A DNA stretch of 64,000 nucleotides from an uncultured Odoribacter sp. (GCA_910588375.1 CAJUQA010000011.1:1-64000), one strand, 5' to 3'. Counted from the stretch's first letter, positions 53,320 to 63,212 are shown. The notes: generated by a model from the letters alone, not told the origin. Program-made: numbers and translations.

Positions 53320-55491
53320 TTATTCTCTTGTCACCTTCTCCACCTCTTTTATTCCCGAAATCTGTGCCATCAAATGATTCAGGTCTTCCGTATTATGCAC
53401 GTACACCTGAATCACCCCTTCAAAAATCCCATCTTTCGTCTCAAAATGTATCATCCGCATATTTACCCGTATTTCCTTTGATATTAGAGTTGTTATCTCA
53501 CTGACAATTCCAATCCGGTCAATGCCGCGGATACGCATCATAGCAGGAAACGACATCATCTGCTGACTGATCCACTTTACCGGAACAATCTTATCTCCGT
53601 AGCTGGCCATCAAACGGATTGCCTCGGGACACTTCCTTTTATGAACCGTTACTTTCCCTCCGATATCCATACCGACCACATCATCTCCCGGTATAGGGTT
53701 ACAACACGGAGATATGACAATGTCGGTATCGCTCTCCGGTGTTTCTCTTTTCACATCTTTTTCCTTCTTTTCGTCCTCCTCCCGGTCATTCCTGAAAAAC
53801 TGCAATTTCCAATATTTCATAAAACGACTCTCGTCTTTCCTCTTCAATTCCTTTATCACCTCTTCCGCAGGTATCTGTCCCGCGCCCAACTTCATATACA
53901 AATCTTCCTTATTCTGAATTTTAAAGGACGTCAAGACTTTTTTCAATGGTTCGGACGTCGGAGGAAGGTTCAGGTCCCGGACTATTTTTTCAAACATGGT
54001 AACCCCCACTTTCAACACCTCTTTCCGATCTTTTTTGAAATAGGCGACAATATGACTTTTCGCTTTTGCCGTAATAATAAAATCGAGCCATTCTTTCTGA
54101 GGATGCTGTTTTTCACTGGTCAATATTTCCACCTGATCCCCACTCTGAAGTTTATAGCTCATGGGAACCAACCTGTGGTTCACTTTTGCTCCGATACAGG
54201 TATTTCCGATTTCGGTATGGATATCATATGCGAAATCCAGTGCAGTAGCTCCCTTCGGCAAAGTTTTCATATGTCCGCGGGGAGTAAAGACACGAATTTC
54301 TTTCGCATAGAGATTAAGTTTAAACTCATCTAAAAAATCCAATGCGTTGGAATCCGGCTGTTCCAATAATTCCTTTATACCTGCCAGCCATTTATCCAGC
54401 TCCGAATTTCCCTCTCCTCCTTCGCCCTTGTACTTCCAATGTGCCGCAAGACCTTTCTCTGCAATCTCATCCATTCTCTCCGAACGGATTTGTACCTCAA
54501 ACCATTGTCCGGAAGGTCCCATGACCGTCAGATGAAGCGCTTCATAGCCATTGGCTTTCGGTACGCTGACCCAATCCCGTATCCGCTCGGGCTTCGGACT
54601 GTACAGATCCGTTATCAGCGAATAAATATTCCAGCATTGCCACTTTTCCGGCTGGAAAGATTTCGGTTTGAAGACAATCCTCACAGCCAATAAATCATAT
54701 ATTTCATCAAAACTGATATGTCGTCTCTGCATTTTATACCATACGGAATACACACTCTTGGTACGGGCTGTAATGGAATATTCATAGCCGTTCCTATCCA
54801 GACTCTCCCGAATGGGTTCAATAAACTTTTCAAACAAACCGGAATATTCCCGGTGGTAAGTATCTATCCTACGAGCAATAACATCATATTCTTCCGGATG
54901 TTCATATTTCAGGCTCAAATCTTCCAATTCGGTTTTGATAGCATGTAATCCCATGCGATGTGCCAAAGGAGCAAAAATATACAATGTTTCACTGGCTATT
55001 TTCACCTGCTTATGCTCCGGCATGGAAGCCAACGTCCGCATGTTATGCAGACGGTCTGCAATCTTTATCAGAATCACCCTCACATCATCAGCCAACGTCA
55101 GTATCATCTTCCGAAAACTTTCCGCCTGCAAGGTTGTATCCGTTCCCATCACTTCCCTGATTTTCGTCAGACCATCCACCAGGGAAGCAATCTTAGGACC
55201 GAAAATTCCCCGTATATCCTCCACCGTATAATCGGTATCTTCGACCACATCGTGAAGCAATGCAGCCACTACCGATTTCGTTCCCAACCCGATTTCTTTC
55301 GCTGCAATCCGAGCCACGGCAATAGGATGCAGGATATAAGGCTCTCCGGAACGGCGTTTTATCCCTTTATGAGCTTCCCGGGCAAATTCAAAAGCTTGCC
55401 GGATACGCTCTTTTTCTTCATCCGTCGTATCCTTACGCAACACACGGAGCAGGTCTGCAAAAGCATCTTCTATTAATTCATGATCCGTCAT
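53320..55491 (-). CDS. Bifunctional (p)ppGpp synthetase/hydrolase
   Basis: Makes and breaks the stringent-response alarmone. From the ATG at 55491 (MTDHELIEDAF) it has 723 residues: HD hydrolase domain with LLHDVVEDTD (about 80-90), synthetase domain with KANGYEALHLTVMGP (about 315-330), TGS domain (about 400-460), a helical linker and a C-terminal ACT domain (about 650-723). Both catalytic parts look intact, so this is a Rel/SpoT-type enzyme and not the hydrolase-dead RelA. The frame extends to an ATG at 55509, but this is only a few bases beyond the predicted transcription start. Confidence 0.94.
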   Translation of the reverse strand: MTDHELIEDAFADLLRVLRKDTTDEEKERIRQAFEFAREAHKGIKRRSGEPYILHPIAVARIAAKEIGLGTKSVVAALLHDVVEDTDYTVEDIRGIFGPKIASLVDGLTKIREVMGTDTTLQAESFRKMILTLADDVRVILIKIADRLHNMRTLASMPEHKQVKIASETLYIFAPLAHRMGLHAIKTELEDLSLKYEHPEEYDVIARRIDTYHREYSGLFEKFIEPIRESLDRNGYEYSITARTKSVYSVWYKMQRRHISFDEIYDLLAVRIVFKPKSFQPEKWQCWNIYSLITDLYSPKPERIRDWVSVPKANGYEALHLTVMGPSGQWFEVQIRSERMDEIAEKGLAAHWKYKGEGGEGNSELDKWLAGIKELLEQPDSNALDFLDEFKLNLYAKEIRVFTPRGHMKTLPKGATALDFAYDIHTEIGNTCIGAKVNHRLVPMSYKLQSGDQVEILTSEKQHPQKEWLDFIITAKAKSHIVAYFKKDRKEVLKVGVTMFEKIVRDLNLPPTSEPLKKVLTSFKIQNKEDLYMKLGAGQIPAEEVIKELKRKDESRFMKYWKLQFFRNDREEDEKKEKDVKRETPESDTDIVISPCCNPIPGDDVVGMDIGGKVTVHKRKCPEAIRLMASYGDKIVPVKWISQQMMSFPAMMRIRGIDRIGIVSEITTLISKEIRVNMRMIHFETKDGIFEGVIQVYVHNTEDLNHLMAQISGIKEVEKVTRE

Positions 55492-55519
55492 AATATACCG
55501 AATACCCATTATATTTACT

Positions 55520-55527
55520 CAAATATA
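55520..55527 (-). promoter_or_regulatory. -7 element of the Rel/SpoT gene
   Basis: TATATTTG on the minus strand, 28 bases before the ATG at 55491. No clear TTTG at the expected distance. Confidence 0.45.
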
Positions 55528-55588
55528 ATAAAACTTGTTTTTCAACTAATTGGAAAATCAAGAAAATCAGCAATCCGTTTTCAAAAAT

Positions 55589-56419
55589 TCAAATTGAAAT
55601 ATGCTCCGCTTCTATTTTCTCTCCCATAAACATTCCTGCCATCGGAACAAACAAATCCGGCTGTTCGGTTGTCAGATAACGTACTGTTCGCTGTTTGGAC
55701 AAAACTGATTCCATCTCTCCATGACGCTTCAGATAATCCTTTAAACTATCCGCCACAATATGCCCCTGCCCTATAACCTTTACCCCTTGAGGTACATAAC
55801 GAAGAATCAACTCCCGCAATAACGGATAATGAGTACACCCCAAGACCACCGTATCTATCAAGGGATCACAATCAAACAATTCTTCGATGTATTTTTTTAC
55901 AAAATATTCGGTTCCTATCCCTGAAAGTTCATTGTTTTCAACCAAAGGTACCCACATCGGACAAGCTTTCTGTGTAACATAAAACACTCCGGGTCCATAT
56001 AGCTTTTCAATTTCAAGCGGATAAGATTCCGAAGCCACAGTTCCCCGGGTAGCCAATATGCCGACATGCCTGGTACGAGAATAAAGAGCCAATGCCTCTA
56101 CACTGGGACGGATTACTCCCAACACCCGTTTCTTCACATCGATTAAAGGCAAATCCGTCTGTTGTATCGTACGCAATGCCTTCGCAGAAGCTGTATTGCA
56201 AGCCAGAATTACCAGCGGACACCCCAAACTGAACAATTTTCTGACAGCTTCATTCGTGTAATGATACACTACATCAAAAGAACGTGAGCCATAAGGGGTA
56301 CGTGCGTTATCCCCCAAATAAAGATAATCATACTCAGGCAATACCTGCACGATTTCTTTCAATATAGTTAAGCCCCCGTATCCCGAATCAAAAACCCCTA
56401 TCGGACTCTTTTTTTCCAT
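55589..56419 (-). CDS. murI: Glutamate racemase
   Basis: Makes D-glutamate for peptidoglycan. From the ATG at 56419 (MEKKSPIGVFDSGYGGL) it has 276 residues. The two catalytic cysteines lie in ACNTASAKAL and VLGCTHYPLL, and the first Asp in FDSGYGG. Upstream in-frame starts exist at 56434 (ATG) and 56461 (TTG), but the family typically begins close to the PIGVFDSG motif. A TAGCTTTG box (56479-56486, minus strand) lies in the T run of the preceding terminator and could be its promoter. Confidence 0.94.
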   Translation of the reverse strand: MEKKSPIGVFDSGYGGLTILKEIVQVLPEYDYLYLGDNARTPYGSRSFDVVYHYTNEAVRKLFSLGCPLVILACNTASAKALRTIQQTDLPLIDVKKRVLGVIRPSVEALALYSRTRHVGILATRGTVASESYPLEIEKLYGPGVFYVTQKACPMWVPLVENNELSGIGTEYFVKKYIEELFDCDPLIDTVVLGCTHYPLLRELILRYVPQGVKVIGQGHIVADSLKDYLKRHGEMESVLSKQRTVRYLTTEQPDLFVPMAGMFMGEKIEAEHISI

Positions 56420-56484
56420 ATTCACACTGTACATTAATAATTTTTCCTTCTCTCCCGGCAACCTCCTTCTCCTTATTGCAAAGC

Positions 56485-56516
56485 TAAAAAAAATAAGCCG
56501 CCATCCGGCGGCTTAT
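56485..56516 (-). terminator. Terminator after the Skp-like genes
   Basis: Perfect 10-base-pair stem ATAAGCCGCC / GGCGGCTTAT (56493-56502, 56507-56516) with loop ATCC; the minus strand continues with eight T residues. Confidence 0.94.
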
Positions 56517-56533
56517 CTCTCTAAATTCAAATT

Positions 56534-57058
56534 TTATTGAAGGCCTAATTTTTTCTTTACCAAAGGTAAAATATCTTCCGAGGTCTCGGACACATATACA
56601 ATCCCTCCGGAATTCAAATCAAAAATATATGTAAATCCGTTTTCTTTTCCTACTTCTTTGATAGCATTGGTGGCTTTCTCATAAATAGGATGCAACAAAT
56701 CATCCCGGGTTTTGTTCAAGTCATTCATAGCTGTTTCTTCAAAACGCTGAATGCGCTGTCCCAATTCTTGGATTTCCTGCTCCTTAGAAGTACGGATGAC
56801 ATCCGAATAGGTATTTACATTTTTAGCATAATCCGCAGCTTTATTCTGATACTGCTCTCTTAAATTCTGACTTTCAGTTTGTATTTCAGTTTGCTTTGCC
56901 TCTAATTTCTTTCGGGCTTCTGCCATTTCAGGCATTGCAGCAATCAACTTATCGCTTTCAATATGCCCCAGTTTTAACGGTTTCTGCTGTGCAGACATAC
57001 TCATCGCTGCAAACATAAAGGCAATTACAGCCAACCATTTCATTGTATTCTTCATCAT
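56534..57058 (-). CDS. OmpH/Skp-family periplasmic chaperone (second copy)
   Basis: The 174 residues (ATG at 57058; a second ATG follows at once at 57055) have a signal peptide to MSMSA-Q and then the Skp pattern: a short strand block (KLGHIESDKLIAAMPE), long paired helices rich in Glu/Gln/Lys (about 45-125), and a C-terminal strand block (GFTYIFDLNSGGIVYVSE). Skp holds unfolded outer-membrane proteins and hands them to BamA. It follows the first Skp-like gene; the two and bamA form one block. The longer frame starts with TTG and spoils the signal. Confidence 0.9.
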   Translation of the reverse strand: MMKNTMKWLAVIAFMFAAMSMSAQQKPLKLGHIESDKLIAAMPEMAEARKKLEAKQTEIQTESQNLREQYQNKAADYAKNVNTYSDVIRTSKEQEIQELGQRIQRFEETAMNDLNKTRDDLLHPIYEKATNAIKEVGKENGFTYIFDLNSGGIVYVSETSEDILPLVKKKLGLQ

Positions 57059-57094
57059 TTTCGGTTTTAAATTATCGTATTTAAAAATCAATAT

Positions 57095-57634
57095 CTATTC
57101 TTCTTTCTTTCCTGTCGAGTAACCCAATTTCCTCAGCACCGTTTTACTCTTATCCAGTTTCGGATCATAAAAAAGTACGGAATGGTCAGCGGACACGTCC
57201 AGTATCAAACCGTAATTCCCCTCTTTCGCCAAATCCTTTACCACCTCCAATATCTCATCCTGGATCGGTTTCACTAATTCTTCCCGTTTGACAAACAACT
57301 CTCCCTGTGGACCGAAATAAGCCTGCTGCAATACACGAGCCTTACTCTCTTTCTCTGCTATTGCTTTTTCCCGCTGTTCCCGCATTGAAGCCGTCAGAAA
57401 TACTTTATCCGAATTATACTTATCCTGCATGACCGTAATCTCCTGATAAACGGCATCCACTTCTGTCTGTAACTTCTTCGAATAGTCATCTAACTCTCGT
57501 TGCGCTTTGGCATACTCCGGAATATTTGCCAAAATATAATCCAGATTAACAAAAGCATAACGCGTTTGTGCCGATGCAATTGCAAAGCTATACGACAAAA
57601 TTAGTAAAAATATTACTCTTTTCAAATCTTTCAT
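57095..57634 (-). CDS. OmpH/Skp-family periplasmic chaperone (first copy)
   Basis: The 179 residues start with a signal peptide (to AIASA-Q) and show the Skp/OmpH layout of beta block (RYAFVNLDYILANIPEY), coiled-coil helices (about 40-120) and terminal strands (YGLILDVSADHSVLFYDPKLDKS). Two adjacent Skp paralogs after bamA are common in Bacteroidetes. The gap to bamA is 34 bases. Confidence 0.92.
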   Translation of the reverse strand: MKDLKRVIFLLILSYSFAIASAQTRYAFVNLDYILANIPEYAKAQRELDDYSKKLQTEVDAVYQEITVMQDKYNSDKVFLTASMREQREKAIAEKESKARVLQQAYFGPQGELFVKREELVKPIQDEILEVVKDLAKEGNYGLILDVSADHSVLFYDPKLDKSKTVLRKLGYSTGKKEE

Positions 57635-57668
57635 ACCTGCTATTACCTCTCTACAACCGCTATATTAC

Positions 57669-60221
57669 TTAAAACTCCTGGCCTAAAACAAAATGGAACT
57701 GAGACCCGGCAGCACCCGGTCTATTGGGTATTTCATCAAATCCGTATCCCCAGTCTATACCCAATAAGCCAAACATCGGCAGAAATACACGCAGACCGAC
57801 ACCGGCAGACCGATAGAGATTGAAAGGTTCAAACTCATTCAATTCATACCATGAATTACCTGCTTCCAAGAATGCCAGCGCATAAATCGTTGCAGATTGG
57901 GCTAATGAAATCGGATAACGGACTTCCATGGTCCATTTCGTATAAAGACTGGCATCAGCTGCACTCGGCGCAATGAAACTGGAACCGGCATTTGTCAAAG
58001 AACCGTTCTGGTATCCCCGTAAACCGATATATTCCCGTCCATACAAACTATATCCGGACATACCGTCACCTCCCATTTCGAAACCTTCAAACGGCGAACG
58101 CTTATGTTTGTTGAAATATCCCAAATAACCGTATTGCACACCTCCGTACAATACTAATTTTTCCCGACGGTCCAAAGGCATGAACATCTTTCCGACAAAC
58201 TTCCACTTGTGATACTCGATCCATCTGTATTTCACTTTCTCCTTCATGTTCGATTTCTCATAATCCTTCCCGTCAAACCAGGAATAAGGAGGAGTAAACG
58301 ACAGTGAAAAAGTAAAATCACTTCCCTTACGGGTATACAACGGATTATCAATGGAACTTCTCTTCAATTGCGTAGCAAACGATAAATTGTTGGAATTACC
58401 ATTACTCATGATATAGTACGGCCAGTTTTTCAACTGATATCGCTGATAAGAAAGTTCATTATACATAGTAAAATAATCATCCGGCCATTTAATTCTCCGT
58501 CCTAACCCCACACTGGCACCAAACGTCGTCATCAACTGATTCGAATTATACAAATCCTTGGCATTATTCACGTAATAGGAATGATTATAATAATTGGATG
58601 AATAACCGGTCTGACGGGAATAATAAGCAGAAACACTCAAGGAATTCGGCTTTTTCCCTCCTAACCATGGCTCTCTAAAAGAGATGCTGAATGAAGTATA
58701 ATACTTTCCGTTAGTCTGAGCTTTCAAACTCAATGTCTGTCCGTCTCCTTGCGGCAAGGGCCGGTAAGACTCCCAATTGAATATATTCCGGATAGAAAAA
58801 TTCGTAAAGGTTAGCCCGACCGAACCGATAATCATACCGGCTCCCCAACCTCCGGATAACTCAATCTTATCATTGGCTTTTTCCTCTACATCAAAGTAAA
58901 TATCCACCGTACCATTCTCTGCATCAGGTTTTGGTTCCGGCACAATATGTTCCGGATCGAAATGTCCCAAATTTGCCAACTCCCTAATACTTCGTACAAT
59001 ATCTTCACGACTGAATAACTCACCGGGGTAAACATATAACTCACGCCGCGCAACATGCTCATGGGTCCGGTTATTTCCCTGAATAACGACCCGGTTTATC
59101 GTTGCCTGCGGACCTTCTATAATACGGATTTCCACATTAATAGAGTCTGCTCCGGCAACCGTTTCTACCGGTATGGCCCGGAAAAACAAATAACCATTGT
59201 TGACATACAATTTATCCACCGCTGTATTTTCATCCGTCCGGAGACGCTCTTCAAAGTATTTCTTATTATATACATCTCCCTTTTTGATATTCAGTACCCG
59301 CGACAAATATTCTGAATCATAAATCGTATTGCCAACCCAGGAAATGTTATTGAAATAATACTTATTTCCCTCCTCCACATCAATATAGATTTTCACCCGG
59401 TTCGGAGACACAGAGACTACACTGTCTGCCACAATCATCGCATCCCGGTAACCTTTTTCATTATACTTGTCCAAAAGATTATACTTGTCGTCCTCATAGT
59501 TATTCTCTATATATTTGGAAGATTTAAAGAAATTACGCAATGCCTTATCCTTTGTCTTTTTCATCGCTCTCTCCAAGACTCCGGACTTCACTTCCTTATT
59601 TCCGGTAATAATAATATCCTTAATTTTGATCTTATTATTCCGTTCCACCACCACATCCAGCTGTACAAAATTATCCTTTTCCGGATCATCACGCTGCAAT
59701 GTCTTGATAGTGATATTATAGTATCCTTTTTCCTTAAAATGCTTTTCGACAACATGTTTCAGATTGGCAATCATGTTATCCGTAACCTGTGTCCCCGGTA
59801 AAGGATTGATTTTTTCTTTGATTTTCTTTTCCTCCGATTTTTTCAGACCGATGTAATTAATCTGGGATAATTTCTGACGCTCTTGTAAATGTAAAATCAA
59901 ATAAATTTCATCTCCCACAATTCGATCGACAGAAATGCTGACATCAGAAAACAATCCATTGGAATACAAACGTTTAATTGCACGGGTCGTTACATCACCG
60001 GGAATCTTCACTTCACTTCCTATTGACATGCCCGACAATTGAATCAAAGTCTCGGGATCATAGTGATCCGCTACGCCTGTCACCTCTATACCGGCAATCT
60101 TATAAGTTTTAGGAGAAGAATAATATACCTCCGGTTGAGCAATAGTATCTGCCCCCTGAGCCTTGGCTTCGTAAAAATAAAAAACTGTAAGTATCAAAAA
60201 AAGAATTACTCTTCTAACCAT
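57669..60221 (-). CDS. bamA: Outer-membrane protein assembly factor BamA
   Basis: Omp85 insertase that folds proteins into the outer membrane. The 850 residues have a signal peptide (to YEAKA-Q), five POTRA repeats (about 40-435, starting at YKIAGIEVTGVADH, SQINYIGLKKS, NKIKIKDIIITGN, KYYFNNISWVGN and ATINRVVIQGNN) and a 16-strand barrel (about 455-850) ending HFVLGQEF. A lid-like GGDGMSGYSLYGREYIGLRGY region corresponds to the family loop L6 with its RGY/VRGF-type motif (here LRGY). Followed by two Skp genes and preceded by uppS. Confidence 0.96.
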   Translation of the reverse strand: MVRRVILFLILTVFYFYEAKAQGADTIAQPEVYYSSPKTYKIAGIEVTGVADHYDPETLIQLSGMSIGSEVKIPGDVTTRAIKRLYSNGLFSDVSISVDRIVGDEIYLILHLQERQKLSQINYIGLKKSEEKKIKEKINPLPGTQVTDNMIANLKHVVEKHFKEKGYYNITIKTLQRDDPEKDNFVQLDVVVERNNKIKIKDIIITGNKEVKSGVLERAMKKTKDKALRNFFKSSKYIENNYEDDKYNLLDKYNEKGYRDAMIVADSVVSVSPNRVKIYIDVEEGNKYYFNNISWVGNTIYDSEYLSRVLNIKKGDVYNKKYFEERLRTDENTAVDKLYVNNGYLFFRAIPVETVAGADSINVEIRIIEGPQATINRVVIQGNNRTHEHVARRELYVYPGELFSREDIVRSIRELANLGHFDPEHIVPEPKPDAENGTVDIYFDVEEKANDKIELSGGWGAGMIIGSVGLTFTNFSIRNIFNWESYRPLPQGDGQTLSLKAQTNGKYYTSFSISFREPWLGGKKPNSLSVSAYYSRQTGYSSNYYNHSYYVNNAKDLYNSNQLMTTFGASVGLGRRIKWPDDYFTMYNELSYQRYQLKNWPYYIMSNGNSNNLSFATQLKRSSIDNPLYTRKGSDFTFSLSFTPPYSWFDGKDYEKSNMKEKVKYRWIEYHKWKFVGKMFMPLDRREKLVLYGGVQYGYLGYFNKHKRSPFEGFEMGGDGMSGYSLYGREYIGLRGYQNGSLTNAGSSFIAPSAADASLYTKWTMEVRYPISLAQSATIYALAFLEAGNSWYELNEFEPFNLYRSAGVGLRVFLPMFGLLGIDWGYGFDEIPNRPGAAGSQFHFVLGQEF

Positions 60222-60253
60222 CGTCTGTAAATTGAAAATTGAAAAGAAATTTT

Positions 60254-61012
60254 CTACTTTTTATCTTTCCCTATCTGCTCTCCCGTCTTTCCGAAACGCC
60301 GCTCACGTTTCAGGAAATTACGAATTGCCAAATATAAGTCATCTTTTTCAAAATCAGGCCAAAATTTATCAATAAAATAAAATTCCGTATAAGCACATTG
60401 CCATAACAGGAAATTGCTCAACCTGCACTCGCCGCTGGTTCGAATTAATAAATCCGGATCAGGTATGTCATACGTAGTTAAACGGCCGGCAAAAAGTTTC
60501 TCGTCTATCTCACTGATTTCCCCGATATCTCCGTCCTTATATTCCTGAGCTATTTTCCGAGCAGCCTCTACAATTTCCCAACGGGCACCGTAACTGAGAG
60601 CAAGAACCAACGTCACTCCTTTGTTTTCTGCCGTACAAGCCGTCAATTCATTTAATTTCCGCCTCACCTCTTCCGGTAAATCAGCTGTATTCCCGATTAC
60701 CATTACCCTCACATTTTGCTTCATCAAATTATTTGTCTCCCGAACAATGGCATCCACCATCAAGCCCATCAGTGCATTGATCTCCTCTTTCGGACGCTTC
60801 CAATTTTCAATCGAAAAAGTATATAACGTCAAATACTCCAAACCTATTTCACCACTCGCCTCTACAATCCGCTTCACCGCATCCACTCCCTTTTTATGGC
60901 CAAATACCCGTTCCATTCCCCGCTCCTGCGCCCAACGACCATTACCGTCCATGATAATCGCTACATGCCGAGGCAATTGTCCCAATGTCTTTAATTCTTC
61001 CGATAAATCCAT
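60254..61012 (-). CDS. uppS: Isoprenyl (undecaprenyl) diphosphate synthase
   Basis: Cis-prenyltransferase that makes the C55 lipid carrier for cell-wall sugars. From the ATG at 61012 (MDLSEELKTLGQLP) there are 252 residues, with the signature MDGNGRWAQERG, TLYTFSIENWKRP and the terminal DPDLLIRTSGE-RLSNFLLWQ region. The frame runs on to a TTG at 61018 with no gain. Sits between the DUF6089 gene and bamA, a gene order well known in Bacteroidetes. Confidence 0.96.
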   Translation of the reverse strand: MDLSEELKTLGQLPRHVAIIMDGNGRWAQERGMERVFGHKKGVDAVKRIVEASGEIGLEYLTLYTFSIENWKRPKEEINALMGLMVDAIVRETNNLMKQNVRVMVIGNTADLPEEVRRKLNELTACTAENKGVTLVLALSYGARWEIVEAARKIAQEYKDGDIGEISEIDEKLFAGRLTTYDIPDPDLLIRTSGECRLSNFLLWQCAYTEFYFIDKFWPDFEKDDLYLAIRNFLKRERRFGKTGEQIGKDKK

Positions 61013-61053
61013 AACCAAACAATCATTTGAAACGAAAAAACATTTCTTTCTCC

Positions 61054-61782
61054 CTATTTATATCCCCGACATTCCATATTCATAGGGAATCTGTAAGTCA
61101 AAGTTATTCCGGAGACAAAAAACCAATCTTTATTGAAAAAGAAATTAGTCTCTCCCGTTTCCCAAGCATCCTCCAATCCGTCGATCTTATCCGTAAACAA
61201 CTTCCTGCATCCCCATTCCACCCCGCAAGACAAATTACCATATAAATTAAACTTCACTCCCACTCCCAAAGGAATTGCTACTCCCCCTTCATCATTTGCC
61301 GTGAAAAAACCGAGTCCCGTATACAAATAAGGTGACCATAACGAAGACTTGTCCGTTTTAGGAACCAAAAAACTCCGGAAGTTGAACTCAACTAATGCGC
61401 AAATATCCCTTACCGAAATATTAAATTCCCGGGGAAAAGTTTCTTCCCCCGGCCATTCCGCATTCTGAAAACCTGCTTCTGAAAAACCGACATTCAGCCG
61501 GAGCGCAAAACGATCGTTCAGATTATAACGGTATAAACCGCCGAAATAACTTTTCATTCCTTTAAAAGGGGTTGACGGATTATATTCCCCGATATAATAC
61601 CCACCTCCCCCAATCACTCCAATCTCCGCCCCTGGTTGGCAAAAACCGTTCAAAGATAGCAACAATAGCGCGAAAAGTGAAAAGCGGAATACGAAAAAAC
61701 GGGTAATAAATGCAAACAATCCATAACACCCATCCCTGTTCCGTCGGTTTTGTACTGCCTCTCTATATTTTAACACACACAT
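61054..61782 (-). CDS. DUF6089 outer-membrane protein, PorG-like
   Basis: The 242-residue protein has a hydrophobic export signal at about residues 25-48 after a basic, Cys-containing lead, then a small barrel with GVIGGGGYYIGEYNP, NLSCGVEWGCRKLF and a terminal TLTYRFPM strand. It fits DUF6089, to which Porphyromonas PorG, a part of the type IX secretion apparatus, is related; PorG is also encoded directly before uppS. No other type IX genes are in the window, so the role here is open. The ATG at 61782 overlaps the end of nadK by 13 bases. It is the only ATG before the signal, so the true start may be a non-ATG codon further in. Confidence 0.78.
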   Translation of the reverse strand: MCVLKYREAVQNRRNRDGCYGLFAFITRFFVFRFSLFALLLLSLNGFCQPGAEIGVIGGGGYYIGEYNPSTPFKGMKSYFGGLYRYNLNDRFALRLNVGFSEAGFQNAEWPGEETFPREFNISVRDICALVEFNFRSFLVPKTDKSSLWSPYLYTGLGFFTANDEGGVAIPLGVGVKFNLYGNLSCGVEWGCRKLFTDKIDGLEDAWETGETNFFFNKDWFFVSGITLTYRFPMNMECRGYK

Positions 61783-62669
61783 ATTTCATTCCTTTTATCT
61801 TCCCCCCATCCCAACTTATTACGCAAAGTCTCATAATAATTATGCCCCGGAAATTTAATCACATTTATTTTAAAATTTCCGGCAGCAATCCTTATCGTAC
61901 AGGAGTCCTTCATTTTTTCCTCTCTGGAATCCAGACTCAGAATAAATTCCCCGCATCTTCCCTCTACCACAATACGGATTACAGCATTATCAGGAATAAC
62001 CAATGCTCTCATACTTAAATTATGAGGACATACCGGCGTTAGTATAATAACACGGCATTCCGGACTCACAATAGGACCTCCTCCGCTCAAGGAATAGGCG
62101 GTTGACCCCGTCGGTGTCGCCACAATCAACCCATCAGCCCAATAAGTAGTAAGATACACTTCATCCACATAAGCATGAATACGCAACAAAGAAGAACGAT
62201 CCGTTTTCCGTATACTGACTTCATTCAAGCTGAAATGAAAACCTGGAAAATCACCTCCTTCCACTTGCAATCCGACCAAACTTCTCTGCTCCATGTCATA
62301 CTTGCCGGCACTGATATAGTCAATAGCCGCTTCAATCTCCGAAACAGACACATTCGCCAAAAAGCCCAAATGCCCGCTATTAATACCCAAAACAGGGATT
62401 CCGCTGTCCCTTACATACAGCACCGTATCTAAAAAAGTTCCGTCTCCACCGATACTCAACAACAAATCCACATCCTTTTCCCTCAACGAAGAATCGGAAA
62501 AAAAATCATCAAAAAAATGCCTGCATCCATAAACAGACTCCAAGAAGCCGGCAAAATCTTCTTCCCCGATCAGTGTAACCTCTCTCTCTTTTAAGCCTTC
62601 TAACAATCTTCGGAGATAAGGATAAAAAACGGCATCCACACTTTTTCCATATACAGCCACCCGTTTCAT
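61770..62669 (-). CDS. nadK: NAD kinase
   Basis: Phosphorylates NAD to NADP. From the ATG at 62669 (MKRVAVYGKSVDAVF) it has 299 residues with the GGDGTFLDTV loop (about 74-83), the LGINSGHLGFLANV block, the DGLIVATPTGSTAYSLSGGGPIVSP set and a beta-rich C-terminal part. Upstream codons of the same frame lead into the four-helix-bundle gene region and are not part of it. The overlap with DUF6089 suggests coupled expression with the envelope genes downstream. Confidence 0.94.
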   Translation of the reverse strand: MKRVAVYGKSVDAVFYPYLRRLLEGLKEREVTLIGEEDFAGFLESVYGCRHFFDDFFSDSSLREKDVDLLLSIGGDGTFLDTVLYVRDSGIPVLGINSGHLGFLANVSVSEIEAAIDYISAGKYDMEQRSLVGLQVEGGDFPGFHFSLNEVSIRKTDRSSLLRIHAYVDEVYLTTYWADGLIVATPTGSTAYSLSGGGPIVSPECRVIILTPVCPHNLSMRALVIPDNAVIRIVVEGRCGEFILSLDSREEKMKDSCTIRIAAGNFKINVIKFPGHNYYETLRNKLGWGEDKRNEICVC

Positions 62670-62695
62670 AGCCACCCGTCTTAATAGCAATATTT

Positions 62696-63055
62696 TTATT
62701 CGCTCTTGTCTATACCCTGAAGCGCCTGCTTGATTCCTGCCATCATATTTTCGCATGTACGCCCTACCTTTGCAATACCTTCTTCATTCAAGTACTTATG
62801 AGTACGAGCTTTATCCAAAAAATCACAAATCTCATGACAGCATCCTTCCGCTTCAAACATAAAAGACTGAAACACTAACCGAGACCCTGAACTATACCCC
62901 TCAGCAATATTACACAAAACAGCCATCGCAGTTCTTTTAATCATATTACTAAACTGCTTGTTTTCATTTTCTTGAAACTGGAAATACACTTCTTTCACTA
63001 AATTCCGAGCCTCTTTCCAAATGTGCAACTCATCAAGCTTATCGGTATGGCACAT
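62696..63055 (-). CDS. Four-helix-bundle protein (S23-like family)
   Basis: The 119 residues are fully helical with the family block LCNIAEGYSSGSRLVFQSFMFEAEGCCHE-type spacing (NIAEG at about 50-54, then a conserved Ser/Arg stretch and a long helix). The family was first found in the intervening sequences of 23S rRNA genes and also occurs as stand-alone genes in Bacteroidetes; its function is unknown. It lies 26 bases upstream of nadK on the same strand, with no rRNA around. Confidence 0.85.
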   Translation of the reverse strand: MCHTDKLDELHIWKEARNLVKEVYFQFQENENKQFSNMIKRTAMAVLCNIAEGYSSGSRLVFQSFMFEAEGCCHEICDFLDKARTHKYLNEEGIAKVGRTCENMMAGIKQALQGIDKSE

Positions 63056-63182
63056 AATTAAATATAATTGTTTAAGTTATTGGAACTAATTTTTAGTTCG
63101 GCAATAAAGATACAACTTTTTATAATAATAGCTTATAATCCGTCCAATTTTCGATTAAATAAAATGAAACACCCCCCTTTCA

Positions 63183-63212
63183 ATAAAAAAACGTACGGAA
63201 AATTCCGTACGT
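63183..63212 (-). terminator. Terminator after the SPOR-like gene
   Basis: Inverted repeat ACGTACGGAA / TTCCGTACGT (63191-63200, 63203-63212; a loop of about four bases after opening of the inner A-T pair), followed on the minus strand by seven T residues. Confidence 0.9.

Noticed and set aside
53641..54333. A 230-codon plus-strand frame inside the Rel/SpoT gene
   Set aside because: It is the antisense of conserved TGS and linker sequence and shows no protein-like motif or promoter.
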